In this document: positions 31,965 through 43,400 of the stretch, piece by piece
Position numbering within the stretch: position 1 is the stretch's first letter
Layout: each line of letters starts with the position of its first letter
Assembly (NCBI GenBank): GCA_002286855.1
Contig: NRSV01000001.1
Coordinates: 1,216,276 to 1,280,275 of the forward strand
Origin: Bipolaris cookei
Taxonomy: Eukaryota; Ascomycota; Dothideomycetes; Pleosporales; Pleosporaceae
DNA length: 64,000 nt
Reading direction: 5' to 3'
The notes under the pieces: model-generated
Seen by the model: the letters and a program-made list of their open reading frames with translations, nothing else
Database searches by the model: none
Told to the model about the DNA's origin: nothing
Position numbers and translations under genes: made by a program

Positions 31965-33757
31965 GGTTAATCACCTAATCACGCAAAAGTCAAGTAGTAA
32001 ACTGATGGACGGATTAAGTGAAACAAGGAGATAAACTGAATAACTGAGCACTGGAAAAGCTGAGCGGTGGGGTATTCCGTGGAAGTGAGTTCCCTAGATT
32101 GCGTGGTAATATACCATGCACTTTTTAAACCTTGCTCGGCGACGATTTCTAAACACTAACAAAAACTCCATTTGCGGCGTCAAGGATGGCAGTTAGTCCA
32201 GCCTGGGCATCGACCAGGACCGAGTCAAGAAAAGGTGGGCTGTCTGTCTCGGATTACCTCCACTTGTGTCTTGCCAGCTTTCCCCTACTCCCCAGATTTA
32301 CATAGACACTGATTCGCAAAATAGACTCTTGAAGCCATCTGTTATTCTTCTTTTGGGAGAATCCCAGAGACTTATGGTAAGGAACACCCAGTCACATAAC
32401 TTTGTGAATAGAAGAACATCATAGCGAGAGCGAGCATATAGGCACCAATCTTAACGCGGTACATATATCTCTACTCATCACATAGAACAAGACAAATGAA
32501 TTTTTTTGAACTCTAAGCTATCATACAAACGCATGATGTTCTGGGGTAAACTACTGCTTGTTCCTTCAAAAGAATAGCTTCTCTGGTTCAAGCTCTTTCA
32601 CAGAAAAAACTCCCTGTGATCCCATCTCTAAAATACAAACGAAGGATTCATATCCCTCCTAAGATGCGGCCATAACCTACTTAAGAGGTTTAGCAATGAT
32701 CTTTGACATTAGCTTGGTGCGATACACCGACGTTTCTCTGCTTTAGTGACAAACAGTGTGTCATTGGTACTATTTCTCCCCTGACCGCCGCTAACACTTT
32801 AGTAAAACGGCTCCACAGTAATAATAGACGCACGTATTCATGCCATATAGTAAAAATGAAGCTAAGAATTTTCACACCAGTAACGTCTCGATTCCTGCCT
32901 GGCCACGAGAAGGGGTGTACCAACTAGTTAGGTCCGTTCACTGTCGCAGATGCCCCGAATACGTTATTATTCTTGGTCCCGCTTCAAGCGCCTATTATAT
33001 AGGCCCGAATCGAGCTCCACAACCAACACTTACCGTTTATAGGTCAATCGCTTGGTGACGCATTTATGCTTGCACTGCTACTGCAACCCTCCACATTAGC
33101 AATGCTAAAACTGGAGACCCTGGTTTCTCCCCACCGCAGCTGACATTGTATGTGGTTCTGCAGACAGGACGAAATGACACCTGACCAATGTTCTGGCACT
33201 AGACAGACCCTCACAAGCCTGGACTGAGAAGTCGGCAGCAGAGAACCATGAATGACATAACACGACAAGAAAAGCTCTCTAGTGTCAGCAGAAAACTTGA
33301 AAATGCTACAGTATTGTGCTGATGCAATACCGTCTCGGTATCAATGTGACGGAAACTCGTAGACGCGGAATATGTAGAAAATAGTTCCTCCAGCACCAGT
33401 ACTCCACTCTGTGAAAAAAGAATATCAAATACCCATCGTATTTGCAGAAAAGGTGTGGTTGATATTGTTCGGTTCTAGATTCTCGGCTTCTGGCGGGCGC
33501 TTGCGGGAGCTCACCAGCAGGCAAATACAGCCGGATGTTCTGCAGGACATCAGATGCTGCTAACACGGACGGGAAACATTCCATAGTCATTTTCCCGGTT
33601 GTTTAATAAGTGGCGGTCCAACTACCGGATAGCTTTTCTCAGGGATCTTACAAAATATTACATAGAATACGTATACTCTCGTATATCGTAAACTTCACCA
33701 ACCTAACCGCACGTGCAACAACAGAACGCCCGGCTCTATCCTCAAATCACCCCATTC
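31965..33757. other. Intergenic region
   Basis: 1.8 kb without a convincing gene. Short frames on both strands near 32700-33060 have no recognised motif. It lies between divergently transcribed genes and therefore holds both promoters. A CTAACC-like branch site and CAG at about 33696-33720 just before the glucosidase might mark an intron in its 5' leader. Confidence 0.5.
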
Positions 33758-35512
33758 ATGATGCTACAAGATTCACGACCTTGGTGGCAATATGCCATCG
33801 GTTACCAAATATGGCCGGCGTCTTTCAAAGATTCGAATAATGACGGCGTAGGCGACCTCAATGGAGTTCTCAGCAAACTCGACTATCTCCGATCGTTGGA
33901 AGTCGATCTCATCTGGTTTTCTCCTGTTTATGATTCACCCAACAGAGATATGGGATATGATGTTTCCAATTACGAATCCATTCACTCACAATATGGCACC
34001 ATTGCCGACATGGAAAACCTCATCAAAGAGGCTAAGAAACGTAACATCAAAATCGTTATGGATATGGTTACAAATCATACATCCGACCAACACCACTGGT
34101 TCCTGGAGAGTTGCAAATCTCGGTCCGGACCATACAGTGATTGGTACATCTGGCGAGATCCAAAATATGATAGCGAAGGCAATCGACAACCGCCAAACAA
34201 TTGGCGCACCGGGTCGCGGTATGGAAAGAGTACATGGAAGTACGTTGCAAAAAGAGACCAGTACTACTTCTGCTTTGGAACTACTTATCAACCAAACTTG
34301 AATTGGTTCTGTGACGACTTGAGACGCGCAGTATATGACAGCGCGGTAAAGTTTTGGTTGGAGAAGGGCGTAGATGGGTTCCGGATGGATTTGGTTGGGT
34401 TATACTGGAAAGATCCGACCTTTCCTGATGCAAAAGAAGTTTATCCTGGGGAAGCGCTGCAACCGCTTGATGGATCGCGGTGTTTGAATGGTGAAGAAGT
34501 TCATACCTGGTTAAAGGAGTTGAAGGAAAGAATCGCACAGGACTTTGGAGAGGACATCGTGTTGATTGGGGAACTCCCCTCGACGGACCGAGAGACATTC
34601 CTACGATACATATCTCTTGATTCGAAAGAACTAGAGATGGCTCTCGATACAGACATCTTCATCGTGGGGAACGAATGGACAGATGGTTTGTACGAGCTCA
34701 AACGGCTAGAGCTACCACTATTCAAAGATGCCGTCCTGAAGACGCAGAGCCTTCTCGACGATGGAGGCTGGCCTACTGCGTTCCTCGAGAACCATGATTT
34801 CGCTCGCAGTGTATCCCGTTTTGGGCCGGGTGAGGGAGTCTATCGCGAAGCTGCTGCAAGGATGCTTGCTCTCATGGCTGCAACCCTTTCCGGAACCTTT
34901 TTCATCTACCAGGGTCAGGAGATTGGAATGACCAATGTCCCATCATATTGGGGGCGAGATGACTTCAAAGACAACGCCGACCTCGAACACATCGAAGATA
35001 TTGATCCAACCAAAGATGCTGAGGCGGTAGAGAAATCAATTGATGCGCTTACTACCTGGGGGCGAGATAACGGAAGAACGCCGGTCCAGTGGTCAGACAA
35101 AGAGCATGCTGGGTTCAGTGACGTGAAACCCTGGATTAGGGTCATCGACAACTACACTCACATAAACGTCGAAGAGCAGCTTGGAAACCCGAATAGTATA
35201 CGTTCTTTCTGGGTGAAAATGATACAGATGAGGAAAGAGATGTATCATGTGTTGGCTTGCGGGCTCTTTCGTTTGGTTGACAGGGACAACCCCAGTGTAT
35301 TCTCGTACACGAAAACAAGCACTGATGGAAAGACCGAGATGCTAGTTGTATTGAACTTCTCGAGCGAGGGGGCTCGGACTCCGAGGCAAATCGGGAAAGA
35401 TCTAATGCATCTCGTTTGCACGACAGCTGCGACGTCGACGGAGACTGGCTTGGATGAATTCACATTGCAGCCATGGGAGGGTCGCTTGTATCGACTGGCA
35501 CCGAAGTTGTAG
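33758..35512 (+). CDS. GH13 alpha-glucosidase (maltase/isomaltase type)
   Basis: Intronless, 584 residues from the ATG at 33758 (MMLQDSRPWWQYAIGYQIWP). The frame is open further upstream but without an ATG. The GH13 conserved regions are present in order: DMVTNHTSDQHHWF (region I), GVDGFRMDLVG with the nucleophile (Asp about 211), VLIGELPS with the acid/base (Glu about 272), and FLENHDFARSVSRFG (His-Asp about 346-347). RTPVQWSDKEHAGF is typical of fungal maltases and oligo-1,6-glucosidases, which are cytosolic and hydrolyse maltose or isomaltose. There is no signal peptide. The residue after the catalytic motif (Leu-Val-Gly-Leu-Tyr rather than Val-Ile-Asn) suggests altered specificity. No MAL regulator or transporter is adjacent. 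Confidence 0.92.
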   Translation: MMLQDSRPWWQYAIGYQIWPASFKDSNNDGVGDLNGVLSKLDYLRSLEVDLIWFSPVYDSPNRDMGYDVSNYESIHSQYGTIADMENLIKEAKKRNIKIVMDMVTNHTSDQHHWFLESCKSRSGPYSDWYIWRDPKYDSEGNRQPPNNWRTGSRYGKSTWKYVAKRDQYYFCFGTTYQPNLNWFCDDLRRAVYDSAVKFWLEKGVDGFRMDLVGLYWKDPTFPDAKEVYPGEALQPLDGSRCLNGEEVHTWLKELKERIAQDFGEDIVLIGELPSTDRETFLRYISLDSKELEMALDTDIFIVGNEWTDGLYELKRLELPLFKDAVLKTQSLLDDGGWPTAFLENHDFARSVSRFGPGEGVYREAAARMLALMAATLSGTFFIYQGQEIGMTNVPSYWGRDDFKDNADLEHIEDIDPTKDAEAVEKSIDALTTWGRDNGRTPVQWSDKEHAGFSDVKPWIRVIDNYTHINVEEQLGNPNSIRSFWVKMIQMRKEMYHVLACGLFRLVDRDNPSVFSYTKTSTDGKTEMLVVLNFSSEGARTPRQIGKDLMHLVCTTAATSTETGLDEFTLQPWEGRLYRLAPKL

Positions 35513-36681
35513 TGTGGGATAGTCTCGTTCAATCAACTGACCATGCAAAGTGCAACCTAGAGAATACGAGATCACTCTAGCCTATTCAGCGCTTTGTCCG
35601 CCCGGGCATATCCCTGAATTCAGGAAGGGAACGTTAATCTACATTAATGAATCACATGGGCATGCCACGTGCGATGATACGCTTCCAAGTTATCAACTAT
35701 CAGAAACCTAGAAAGGAAATTATATCGGGTCAATTATCCGATTCCAAGAATTTTTGCAAGGATCTAAATGGCTTAATGCCAACAAGGCTTGAAAACCTAA
35801 TCTTATGTAGCAAGTACGTCACAAAAACCACCTCACGTGCTTACAGGGATCTCATATATAACATTTGGGGAATAGCCCTGAGGTATTAGTATAGCTGTTC
35901 GGCCCGATTAGTAGTGGAGCCGGTAAATGACGTTTCCTCCACAAGTGAATTACTCACAGCATCTAGCGTCTTTAAGTCAGTGCGCTACATTAGACTCGCA
36001 CAAGCTCATGGGTACGCCATTCATCCGGTTTTCTTGTTTCCATAATATGCTCTCTTTTCGGTGACAGCTGCGGAGCCTCCAATCCCCAAGCAGACCGCGG
36101 TATCAAATTGCAACTCAGCTAGGAAAATTCATTATGCCGCTACTCAGGTAGTCGTTTTTTGAAAAAGGTCTAGTTGACCACATTAATCGAAGGTCGCAAT
36201 TGTTACTGGGGCCTTTAGCATTTATTTTTCCGAGATTTGTCGGAAACCCATAGGACGCTCTCTTTGATTCATCGTAAATGACATTTCGAATTTTCTAGTC
36301 CTAGTGGCGACTACTACGACCGCTGATTGGAATTACTGCTTTCAATCAACATCGGTGGGCCGATGTATCTCGTGCACACTTGCATACCATTCTTTTTGTC
36401 ATAGTCATGGAGTGGTCGTATCGTCAACATTTTCTCAACAGTCTGGATGCGAGGGGCTGCTTGTGGTGCTGCTTATACCGCTTTCAAGCATGCTCTGCTG
36501 GGCTTATCCCGATCCACGGCGTGAATATATGCTAAAAATGCTGCAAATTGTAGTGCGGTGCTTCTTAGGCCGACAGGTGACACCGCTATCATCAAAATCA
36601 ACGGATAGTGAGATAGATCGCGGTGTGAACTATGTCAGCTGTACGGAAATTGTTTGCTCGGTGTTTTAACCCATCACAAGT
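35513..36681. other. Intergenic region
   Basis: No supported gene. Short plus-strand frames at 35647-35889 and 36304-36669 lack motifs and lie in A/T-rich sequence. Confidence 0.5.
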
Positions 36682-37876
36682 TTAGATCCGCTGCAACACC
36701 AGCATGTCTCTTTCCCACAAAGCTCCTGTTGCAACACCGATTGGCCCGCCTAAGACCATATACCGCATGAGCCTCGTGCAAAATGACCCTAACCCCTCCT
36801 GTGGCTCCACCACACTACGAGCTTCAGCGTACAAGGAGATTGCCCAAACTGCGGTACTGAGTCCTCCAATTATGCCGTCCCATTGTAGAAGCCATTTTCC
36901 TCCCTCGAATGCATTTTTGCATTTCAAATCGCTCCATGGAGAAGGTGGGATGAATATACTGGAAAGCTGAAGATGCTTGTAGCTAAACGGACGTGCTTTA
37001 CGGATCCGCTGTAATGCACGGATGGCGAAGGAGGCAAGGATCGGAACCCAAACCGAGGCAACAGCCATGGCGAAGGCTACAGCGTAAACCGGCTTGACAG
37101 TGGACAATGAGGTCGTGAAATTTTCGTCTTCTGATCTGCCCATTGTTCCTGTATGGGTCCATAATGTCACCAGTAGAAAATGGACCAGACTAATATAAAG
37201 ATGCCACTGCTGATAAAATGATGCAAGTAGGTGTTGTGTGTTAAGATTGTAAATAGATACTCCAGGCAGCGCCATGAGCGATATGGGCAGAATATAACCT
37301 AATAAAAAGCTCCAGGAAATCGCATGGAGATGGATGGCATCAATCATCAGGCTCTCTTCTGTGGTCGCCGGAACTGCAACAAGTAACCGGATTGCCAGAT
37401 AAAGGGAAGTAAACACAGCGTGTGACTGATTGAAGATGAAGAGCCCTGGGATTGCGATCCTGTTGTCGTAAACAGCAATAATTAGCACAGTGTATTAAGG
37501 CACGGGTGCGCACTCTTTCTCCTTACCAAGACATCAGTCGGCTTCGACTGTACTCCCTGAAGCTCTCCAATACAATCAGAATCCACGAAGAACCCCATGA
37601 TAGATCGAACCAGAAGCCTACAAGATTCACATCTGGCTGCGAGTAATCTTCACAGGAAAGTAGAAGGAATGTAGCAACTGCATTGAGCTGAAGATCGATG
37701 CGTGGGAAACGACCGCCAGTAGTTAAATTATGTAGAGGTTTTCCCGCCGGGGTAGACTTATTCGTGATTATGCGCTCCAGGTGTCCTAATAATCCATTAG
37801 ACGTCGCGAAGAGGTGTAAGGATTTGAAGCCGAAGATGGAGAGAAGTATGCAGAATGTTGCCGCGATAAATTGCAT
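36682..37876 (-). CDS. Multi-pass integral membrane protein
   Basis: Exons 37876-37527 and 37459-36682 are joined across a 67-nt intron (GTAAGG donor, GCTAAT branch site, CAACAG acceptor), giving 375 residues. About eight hydrophobic segments are visible, for example FIAATFCILLSIFGF, AVATFLLLS, AVFTSLYLAIRLLVAV, ISWSFLLGYILPISLMAL, YISLVHFLLVTLWTH and AVAFAMAVASVWVPILASFA. The N-terminal LERIITNKSTPAGKPLHNLT block followed by FPRIDLQLNAVATF recalls fungal membrane proteins found near biosynthetic genes, but I cannot assign an activity. No synthase or P450 lies nearby. Confidence 0.78.
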
Positions 37877-38164
37877 AGTTTAGCTGAGCGACGAATGGCG
37901 ATTGAACGAATACCACACAAATAACAACGTAATTTTTTCGGGGAGTTTCGCGAAGCTCCGTGTGTAAGAGGTTCAACCGCGGCAATACGAGATAAATAGC
38001 TAGGTACATATCACGTGGGTAGATCGTCAACTCCATTCTAGGGAAAGATGCAAGGGTAAGACTGGGCAATCCTCTGACCCTGCAGTTATTAGCCAGTTGC
38101 TTCCGGTACTACATATTGTACCTGGTTAGCGGTTCAGCTAGGTTTGCCGGCAAGGTGCGTCTTA

Positions 38165-40249
38165 GAGGTGCCGGACGGGCCAACGCCGGGGACGGGCTAA
38201 CGCCGGATTACGTCCTCCAACACTAATGATTCTATCCACTTCAACCATCCACAACATGACCAAAATGCGGTCAACTGATGCTGTGCTTGCTGCTATTGAC
38301 GCTTTGAAGCCTAGTGAAAAGCTTGTATATTCTCAAATTGCAAAAAAATATGGTGTTGACCCAAGAACGCTAAGCCACCGCTACCGAGGTATTTCCAACT
38401 CCAGACAAGCAGCTGCACAGAACCAGCAGTCAGTCCACCTACAGCATGAAGCTGAGCTTATCGATTATATCGATAGACTCACTAAGCGAGGCCTACTATT
38501 CACACGGAGTATTATTCGAAATATCGCGTCGCAGCTAGCCCAGAAGCAGCTCGGATACCACTGGGTTGATCGCTTTGTTCATCGCTACTCCCATCTTATT
38601 ATACTCAAGCGCACCATGCCTATCGATCGCAGCCGCCATCGAGCTGATTTAAAAAAAATATTAGCTCTATTTCGAGCTTCTACGCCAAAAAAATCGATCA
38701 ATATGAAGTGGAGCCGCGGCATATATACAATATGAATGAGAAAGGCTTCATGATTGGAGTACAGTCCCGCTCAGTCAGAACCTTTTCTAAAGCTACTCTC
38801 CAGTCCCAATTGAAAAGATCGAATATTCAGGATGGTAATCGCGAATGGATTACGTTGATAGCATGTATCTAGATCCAAGCATTATCTACTCCAGCAAATA
38901 CAGCTCTATACAGAACTCATGGCTCCAAGGTTTTGATCCAGATATCCATACTGTGTATATCACCGCATCAGTCACTGGCTATTCAAACGATAATATCAGT
39001 CTCCAATGGCTCAAACAAGTGTTCGACCCAGCCACCAAGCCAAAAGCTCGATCTTCTTACCGATTACTCATCATGGATGGGCATCATAGTCATATAACGA
39101 TGGATTTTATTGAACATTGTGATCAGAATGAAATAATATTAGCTATCTTCCCGCCGCACTCAACGCATACGCTGCAGCCGCTCGATATTGGATTGTTCAA
39201 GCCACTATCCACCGCATACTCGAACGAGCTATCAAACTTCACCGATACCAGCCAAGGGCTGATACCATTTACCAAATCTCATTTCTTCCCAATATTCTGG
39301 AGAGCTTGGTGCGCAGCGTTCAAGGAATTATCAATTCTCCATGCTTTTAGAGCTACTGGACTCTCGCCATTCAATCCAGAAGTTATACTTCAAAAATTCA
39401 AAACTACAGCTACTAACAGCTATAGAGACGCATTAGTAGCATCAGCTTCTAATTGGAGAATGATTCGGCAGCTACTCAATCAACCTACAAGCAATAGATC
39501 GATCTCAGCGCTCAACAGAATCATGATGAAATTATCCGCCGATACAGCGTTTCTTCAACGAGAAAACGAGCAGCTCCAAGCAGCTCTCATCGATGAGAGA
39601 CAGCGGAAGGAAAGTATCCAGCCTGATACGCTCGAGCTGTCTGACGATTATCGTGTTGGAGCTACTTTCTGGTCTCCACGGAAAGTGCGAGAAGCTCGCC
39701 ACCAATATGAGCAGAAACAGCGTGATTACGAGGAGTTACAACGCCAAAGAGCTATCACAATCGAAGCTAGAAAGGAGAGGAAGCTACTCAAAGCTCAAGA
39801 ACTAGATGCGCGGCGACGTGCGCGGGCAGAGGCAAAACTAGATCGTGAGAGGCAGAAAGCTGAAGCATTTGCCCACCGGATAGCCCGCCAAACCGCCCAA
39901 AAACGACTTCAAAAAGCTATCAAAACTTCCCAAGCTAGTAAGAAGCCTAGCTTCAACTGCCGTACGAAGTCAGTATCAAAAAATATTATCATTGATAGTA
40001 GTAATGGTGGTGCGGAGTCAGCTAATCAATCAGCCGCACTACCATCACCACGCTCGCGTTCAGGCCGCCCCATCAAGCTACCAGTCAAATATCAGTAGAT
40101 ATATTGAATAAGTAATACTACTACATTATTACACTAAAAATTCTTGCGATAACAGCTTTTGTGTAGAGCTCTATAGCTTCAAGTTTGATAGTGTTGGCAG
40201 GGAAAATCGGGCGTTGGCCCGTCCGCGGCATTGGCCCGTCCAGCACCTC
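38165..40249 (+). mobile_element. Fot1/pogo-type element with recognisable TIRs, 2085 bp
   Basis: TA dinucleotides flank it at 38163-38164 and 40250-40251. The terminal inverted repeats are about 42 bp and start GAGGTGC, with five mismatches of which three are C/T. Each TIR contains a doubled unit (GGACGGGCCAACGCCG then GGACGGGCTAACGCCG). The element holds one transposase pseudogene. It stands directly against the next element: its right TA touches the terminal sequence at 40252. Confidence 0.88.
38226..40098 (+). pseudogene. Fot1-like transposase, frameshifted
   Basis: The frame from 38226 (169 codons) gives the helix-turn-helix and CENP-B regions. It shifts at a run of seven A (38687-38693), continues as YNMNEKGFMIG and NREWITLIACI, meets a TAG at about 38868, shifts again, and continues from about 38845 to 40098 with LLIMDGHHSH, TLQPLDIGLF and a basic coiled-coil tail. 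The first catalytic aspartate is Asn (NMNEKG in place of NMDEKG), a GAT to AAT-type transition. The other two are intact. Two frame shifts plus a lost catalytic residue make it inactive. Confidence 0.88.
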
Positions 40250-40251
40250 TA

Positions 40252-42163
40252 ACGTAGTTTACAAGCGAGCGCCACGTACAAGCGAGCGCCGCACCCCACC
40301 AACTTCGCATACCTCATTCATCTCACCGTACAATGGCTCAACGTAGCGCTAATTAGCTGGTTTCGAATGAAACAGATGTTCAACTTGCTATCTTCTCTAT
40401 TAAGTCTAGTCAGGTGCAGAGTAATTGCAGTGCTACTGCTATCTATAACCTGTCAGAACGAACAATCCGTCGCCAACGCTTTGGCAAGCCTGCCCGACGC
40501 GATTGCCAACCCAACTCAAAGAAGCTTACCAAGCTAGAAGAGGAGGTGATGGTTGATCATATACTTGATCTAGATCTACATGAATTTTTGCCTGCCTACG
40601 AAGTTGTGCGCGATATGGCTGATAGACTGTTGGCTGCGCGCGGCGCTGGCCAGGTCGGCGTCCACTGGCCACGTAGCTTTATCAAGCGTACAGACAGTTC
40701 TACAACGCGTTTTAATCGAGCGTACGATAGACAGAGAGCTCTATGTGGAGATCCGGTCCTACTCAAGAGCTGGCTTGAGCTTATAGAGCAGACAAAGGCC
40801 AAGTATGGTATCTGTGATGAGAACGTCTACCAGTTCGACGAAGCTGGCTTTACGATAGGCAATATCACGACTCAGCTTGTCGTTACAGCGCCAGAAAGAA
40901 GAGGCCGGCTAAGGGTTATTCAACCAGATAATCGTAACTGGTTGACGTTGATCGCAGCGATTAACGCAGCTGGCTAGGCAGTCCCACTGTTGTCTTTGCT
41001 GGCCAGTATCACCTATGTGCCTAGTACGAGGAGGCAGAGCTACCGCGCGATTGGGCGATTGCAGTTAGCGATAATGGTTGGACGAACAACAAGCTAAGCG
41101 TTGCATGGATAAAACACTTCGACGCCCATACGAAGACTCGCGTTGTTGGTACACGTCGTCTACTTATCCTTGAAGGCCATGTGAGCCACCAATCTCCTGA
41201 GTTCCAGGAGTTCTGCAAGGAGAGCAATATCTACACTCTCTGTATGCTGCCTCACTCGTCTCACCTACTCCATCCTCTTTATGTTGGCTGCTTCTCGCCA
41301 TTGAAGTGCGCGTATAGCCATGAGGTGTATAGTTTTGGGAGTAGCTAGCACTAACCCGTTTCGAGTACCCACACAGGATTAGCCAGATTGGGCTGGCATA
41401 CAAACGGCAATGAAAGGATTGCATTGGGATTTTGATACTGTCACAAGAGTTTCTTCTGTAGTGACAATATGCCAGTTACTCTCTACCTTGTTTCTCTCTT
41501 TTGAATGAGGTGGAGAGCCTAATCCGCCACCATATCAACCACATCACTAAGCCCGAGTTTCTGCCAGTGTTTAAGATAGCTTTTAATTAATCCTTTACGC
41601 TAGCTAATATCTGCTCAGCTTTTCGGGGCGCAGGCCTCGTTTCTCTCCAGCCAGACGCAGTTCTATCAACGATTGATATAAAGCTGCGTACGCCTACTCC
41701 ACCAGCTATTCTAGCAGAGGCTCTCTGGCAGTCTCGTACACCTAGCAATACACGCGAGCTTGAAGTTCAATCAACGTTGATATATGATCGCATTCAGCGG
41801 TATCTAGTCTCATCGCCAGCTTCAATTATTGCAGCAATTAACCAGCTTAAAAAGGGGGTAGAGGTAATGATACTCTCATCTGAGCTAATGCGCAATTGGA
41901 TCGCCAGCCTTGAGAAGGCTTATGAAGCAGCAACAAAGCGTAAACAGTGCAAAAAGAAGCGAATACAGAAGCAATGAATGCTAAAAAAGGAAGTTGGAGA
42001 TGATCTACTCGCTCAGCGTGAGGCTGATCAACAAATCGCTTATGAAGAGCGTCGAGGAGAGCGATCAGGTATTAGCCGCCAGGCTCTAGCGCGCTGTAGT
42101 AGGTGTAGAGAGACTGGCCATAACTCGCGTACATGTAAAAAAGATACTTTAGATAGTACTTAA
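40252..42163 (+). pseudogene. Pogo-type transposase of a second family, with CCHC knuckle
   Basis: The left end carries ACAAGCGAGCGCC twice (about 40263-40293). From ATG 40333 the frame has a TAG after eight codons, then runs from about 40414 to 40976 through the DNA-binding half to YQFDEAGFTIG and LRVIQPDNRNWLTLIAAINAAG, and stops. In the next frame are DWAIAVSDNGWTNNK, LLILEGHVSH (second Asp changed to Glu) and LLHPLYVGCFSPLK (third Asp changed to Tyr). A 177-bp insertion interrupts it at 41328. The tail ends at 42163 with CSRCRETGHNSRTC. There is no matching inverted right terminus at 42170-42230; instead the same-direction left-end motif of another copy follows. Confidence 0.82.
41328..41504. 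mobile_element. 177-bp insertion with 8-bp target site duplication
   Basis: ATGAGGTG occurs at 41320-41327 and again at 41505-41512. Removing 41328-41512 restores the transposase frame across the site (AYSHEV joined to ESLIRHHINHITK), so this is an insertion into a once continuous gene. The insert has no clear terminal inverted repeats. It contains GTTTCGAGTACCC, which resembles a pol III B box, so a SINE-like element or a deleted hAT-type element (8-bp duplications are typical for hAT) are both possible. Confidence 0.75.
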
Positions 42164-42208
42164 TCTGCTACGTTTATATATGTATATATTATTAATTTGT
42201 GGTAGAGC

Positions 42209-42400
42209 TGTAAAACTTGGTTCACAAGCGAGCGGCCACCTCACTACTAGCGCGTCAACGTCAAGACTACAACTCGTCATGTCTCAACCACGTAGCTCTC
42301 AATCAGCTTACAATGAATCATATATTCAAATTAGTCTGCTTGATATTATATCCCAACGTATTCACAGTGCAAAGCGTGCTGCAGAAATACACAACGTGTA
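42209..42400 (+). mobile_element. 5' end fragment of a third pogo-type copy
   Basis: ACAAGCGAGCGGCC at about 42226-42240 repeats the left-end motif of the element at 40252 in the same orientation. It is followed by ATG 42281 (MSQPRSSQSAYNESYIQISL), the beginning of a transposase helix-turn-helix region that stops after 40 codons. No further transposase sequence is found downstream. Confidence 0.6.
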
Positions 42401-42440
42401 AGCCTAGAAGTATCATGTATAGTCACGCGGTTACTCACTG

Positions 42441-43400
42441 ACTAATAACACTGTACTTAAACTTGCTCCTATCGTCATACACATCAGAATACACAATACT
42501 TCACACACACTCAACCGCTTACACAAGGACTCGGACAGAGAAGTATAGGTCCAAGTCCCGTGTAACAATGGCATCCCATATCCTCATGGCATCCCAACAT
42601 TGGCGGAATGCCAGCTCTTGGAGGGAGGCTGAGTCACGTAATCTTCGCCCCGCGATCAATACTTTCTGACGTCGACGTCCCCGGGCCTTCAGCCTTCTCG
42701 TCTCTAGTCAAGGAGAGAATCTTTCCTTTTACTTATAACACCGTCGGTCAGACTCATAGTTATCCACGAACTAACACCCTAGCGTCGTGCATACGTAGAC
42801 CCTCTAACCCTCCTCAAGCATCGCTCTACTTAGTGGTTTCACCTCTTAAGCAGGGCTTAGTACGTCAGTGTTATTCGTTCTAAAGAACTATGCATGTTTC
42901 TCCCAAAAGAACCATAACGCCGAAGTTAGAGCTCAGCCAAGGCGGGAGTATCGGGTATGCTCCGGTGTCCCCACTAGCCAGACGCGCGTTCACGTTATCA
43001 AAGCCTCAAAGCCCCACTTCCAAACATTTTTGTTTTTTTTGAGGGTATCGTTATCAAACAACTTAATTGTTGAGAATATGCGAGTCCAGTCCAGGTTAGT
43101 AGAAGAAAGTGTTAGAGCCTAGGCGAGAGGATGGTGCTACGCGGTGGCCAGTGCTGCGTGTGTGCACACAATACACGTTGTCGCGTACGCGTAGTAGATA
43201 GATTGTAACACAGTGGATATGCTGAATAGTAGACATTAGAACCACCCACTTGGTCACTTTTACTTAGTTACTTATAGTAGCCATACTACTAGAGGGACCT
43301 TGTTTCAACATTAATCATAACGTCAAAGTATAGCGAGCCGCTCAGTAGGGCGAACCGTTCACTGTGCCAAGTCCCCCACCAACTTTGACCATTACACGCG
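42441..43400. other. Region without recognised feature
   Basis: No supported gene. It lies between two transposon remnants and probably consists of old repeat material. A poly-T stretch is at about 43028-43040. Confidence 0.45.

Noticed and set aside
36682..37876. Secondary-metabolite cluster around the membrane protein and FSH hydrolase
   Set aside because: No polyketide, peptide or terpene synthase, P450 or transporter lies nearby; the two genes are about 5 kb apart with a sugar hydrolase between.
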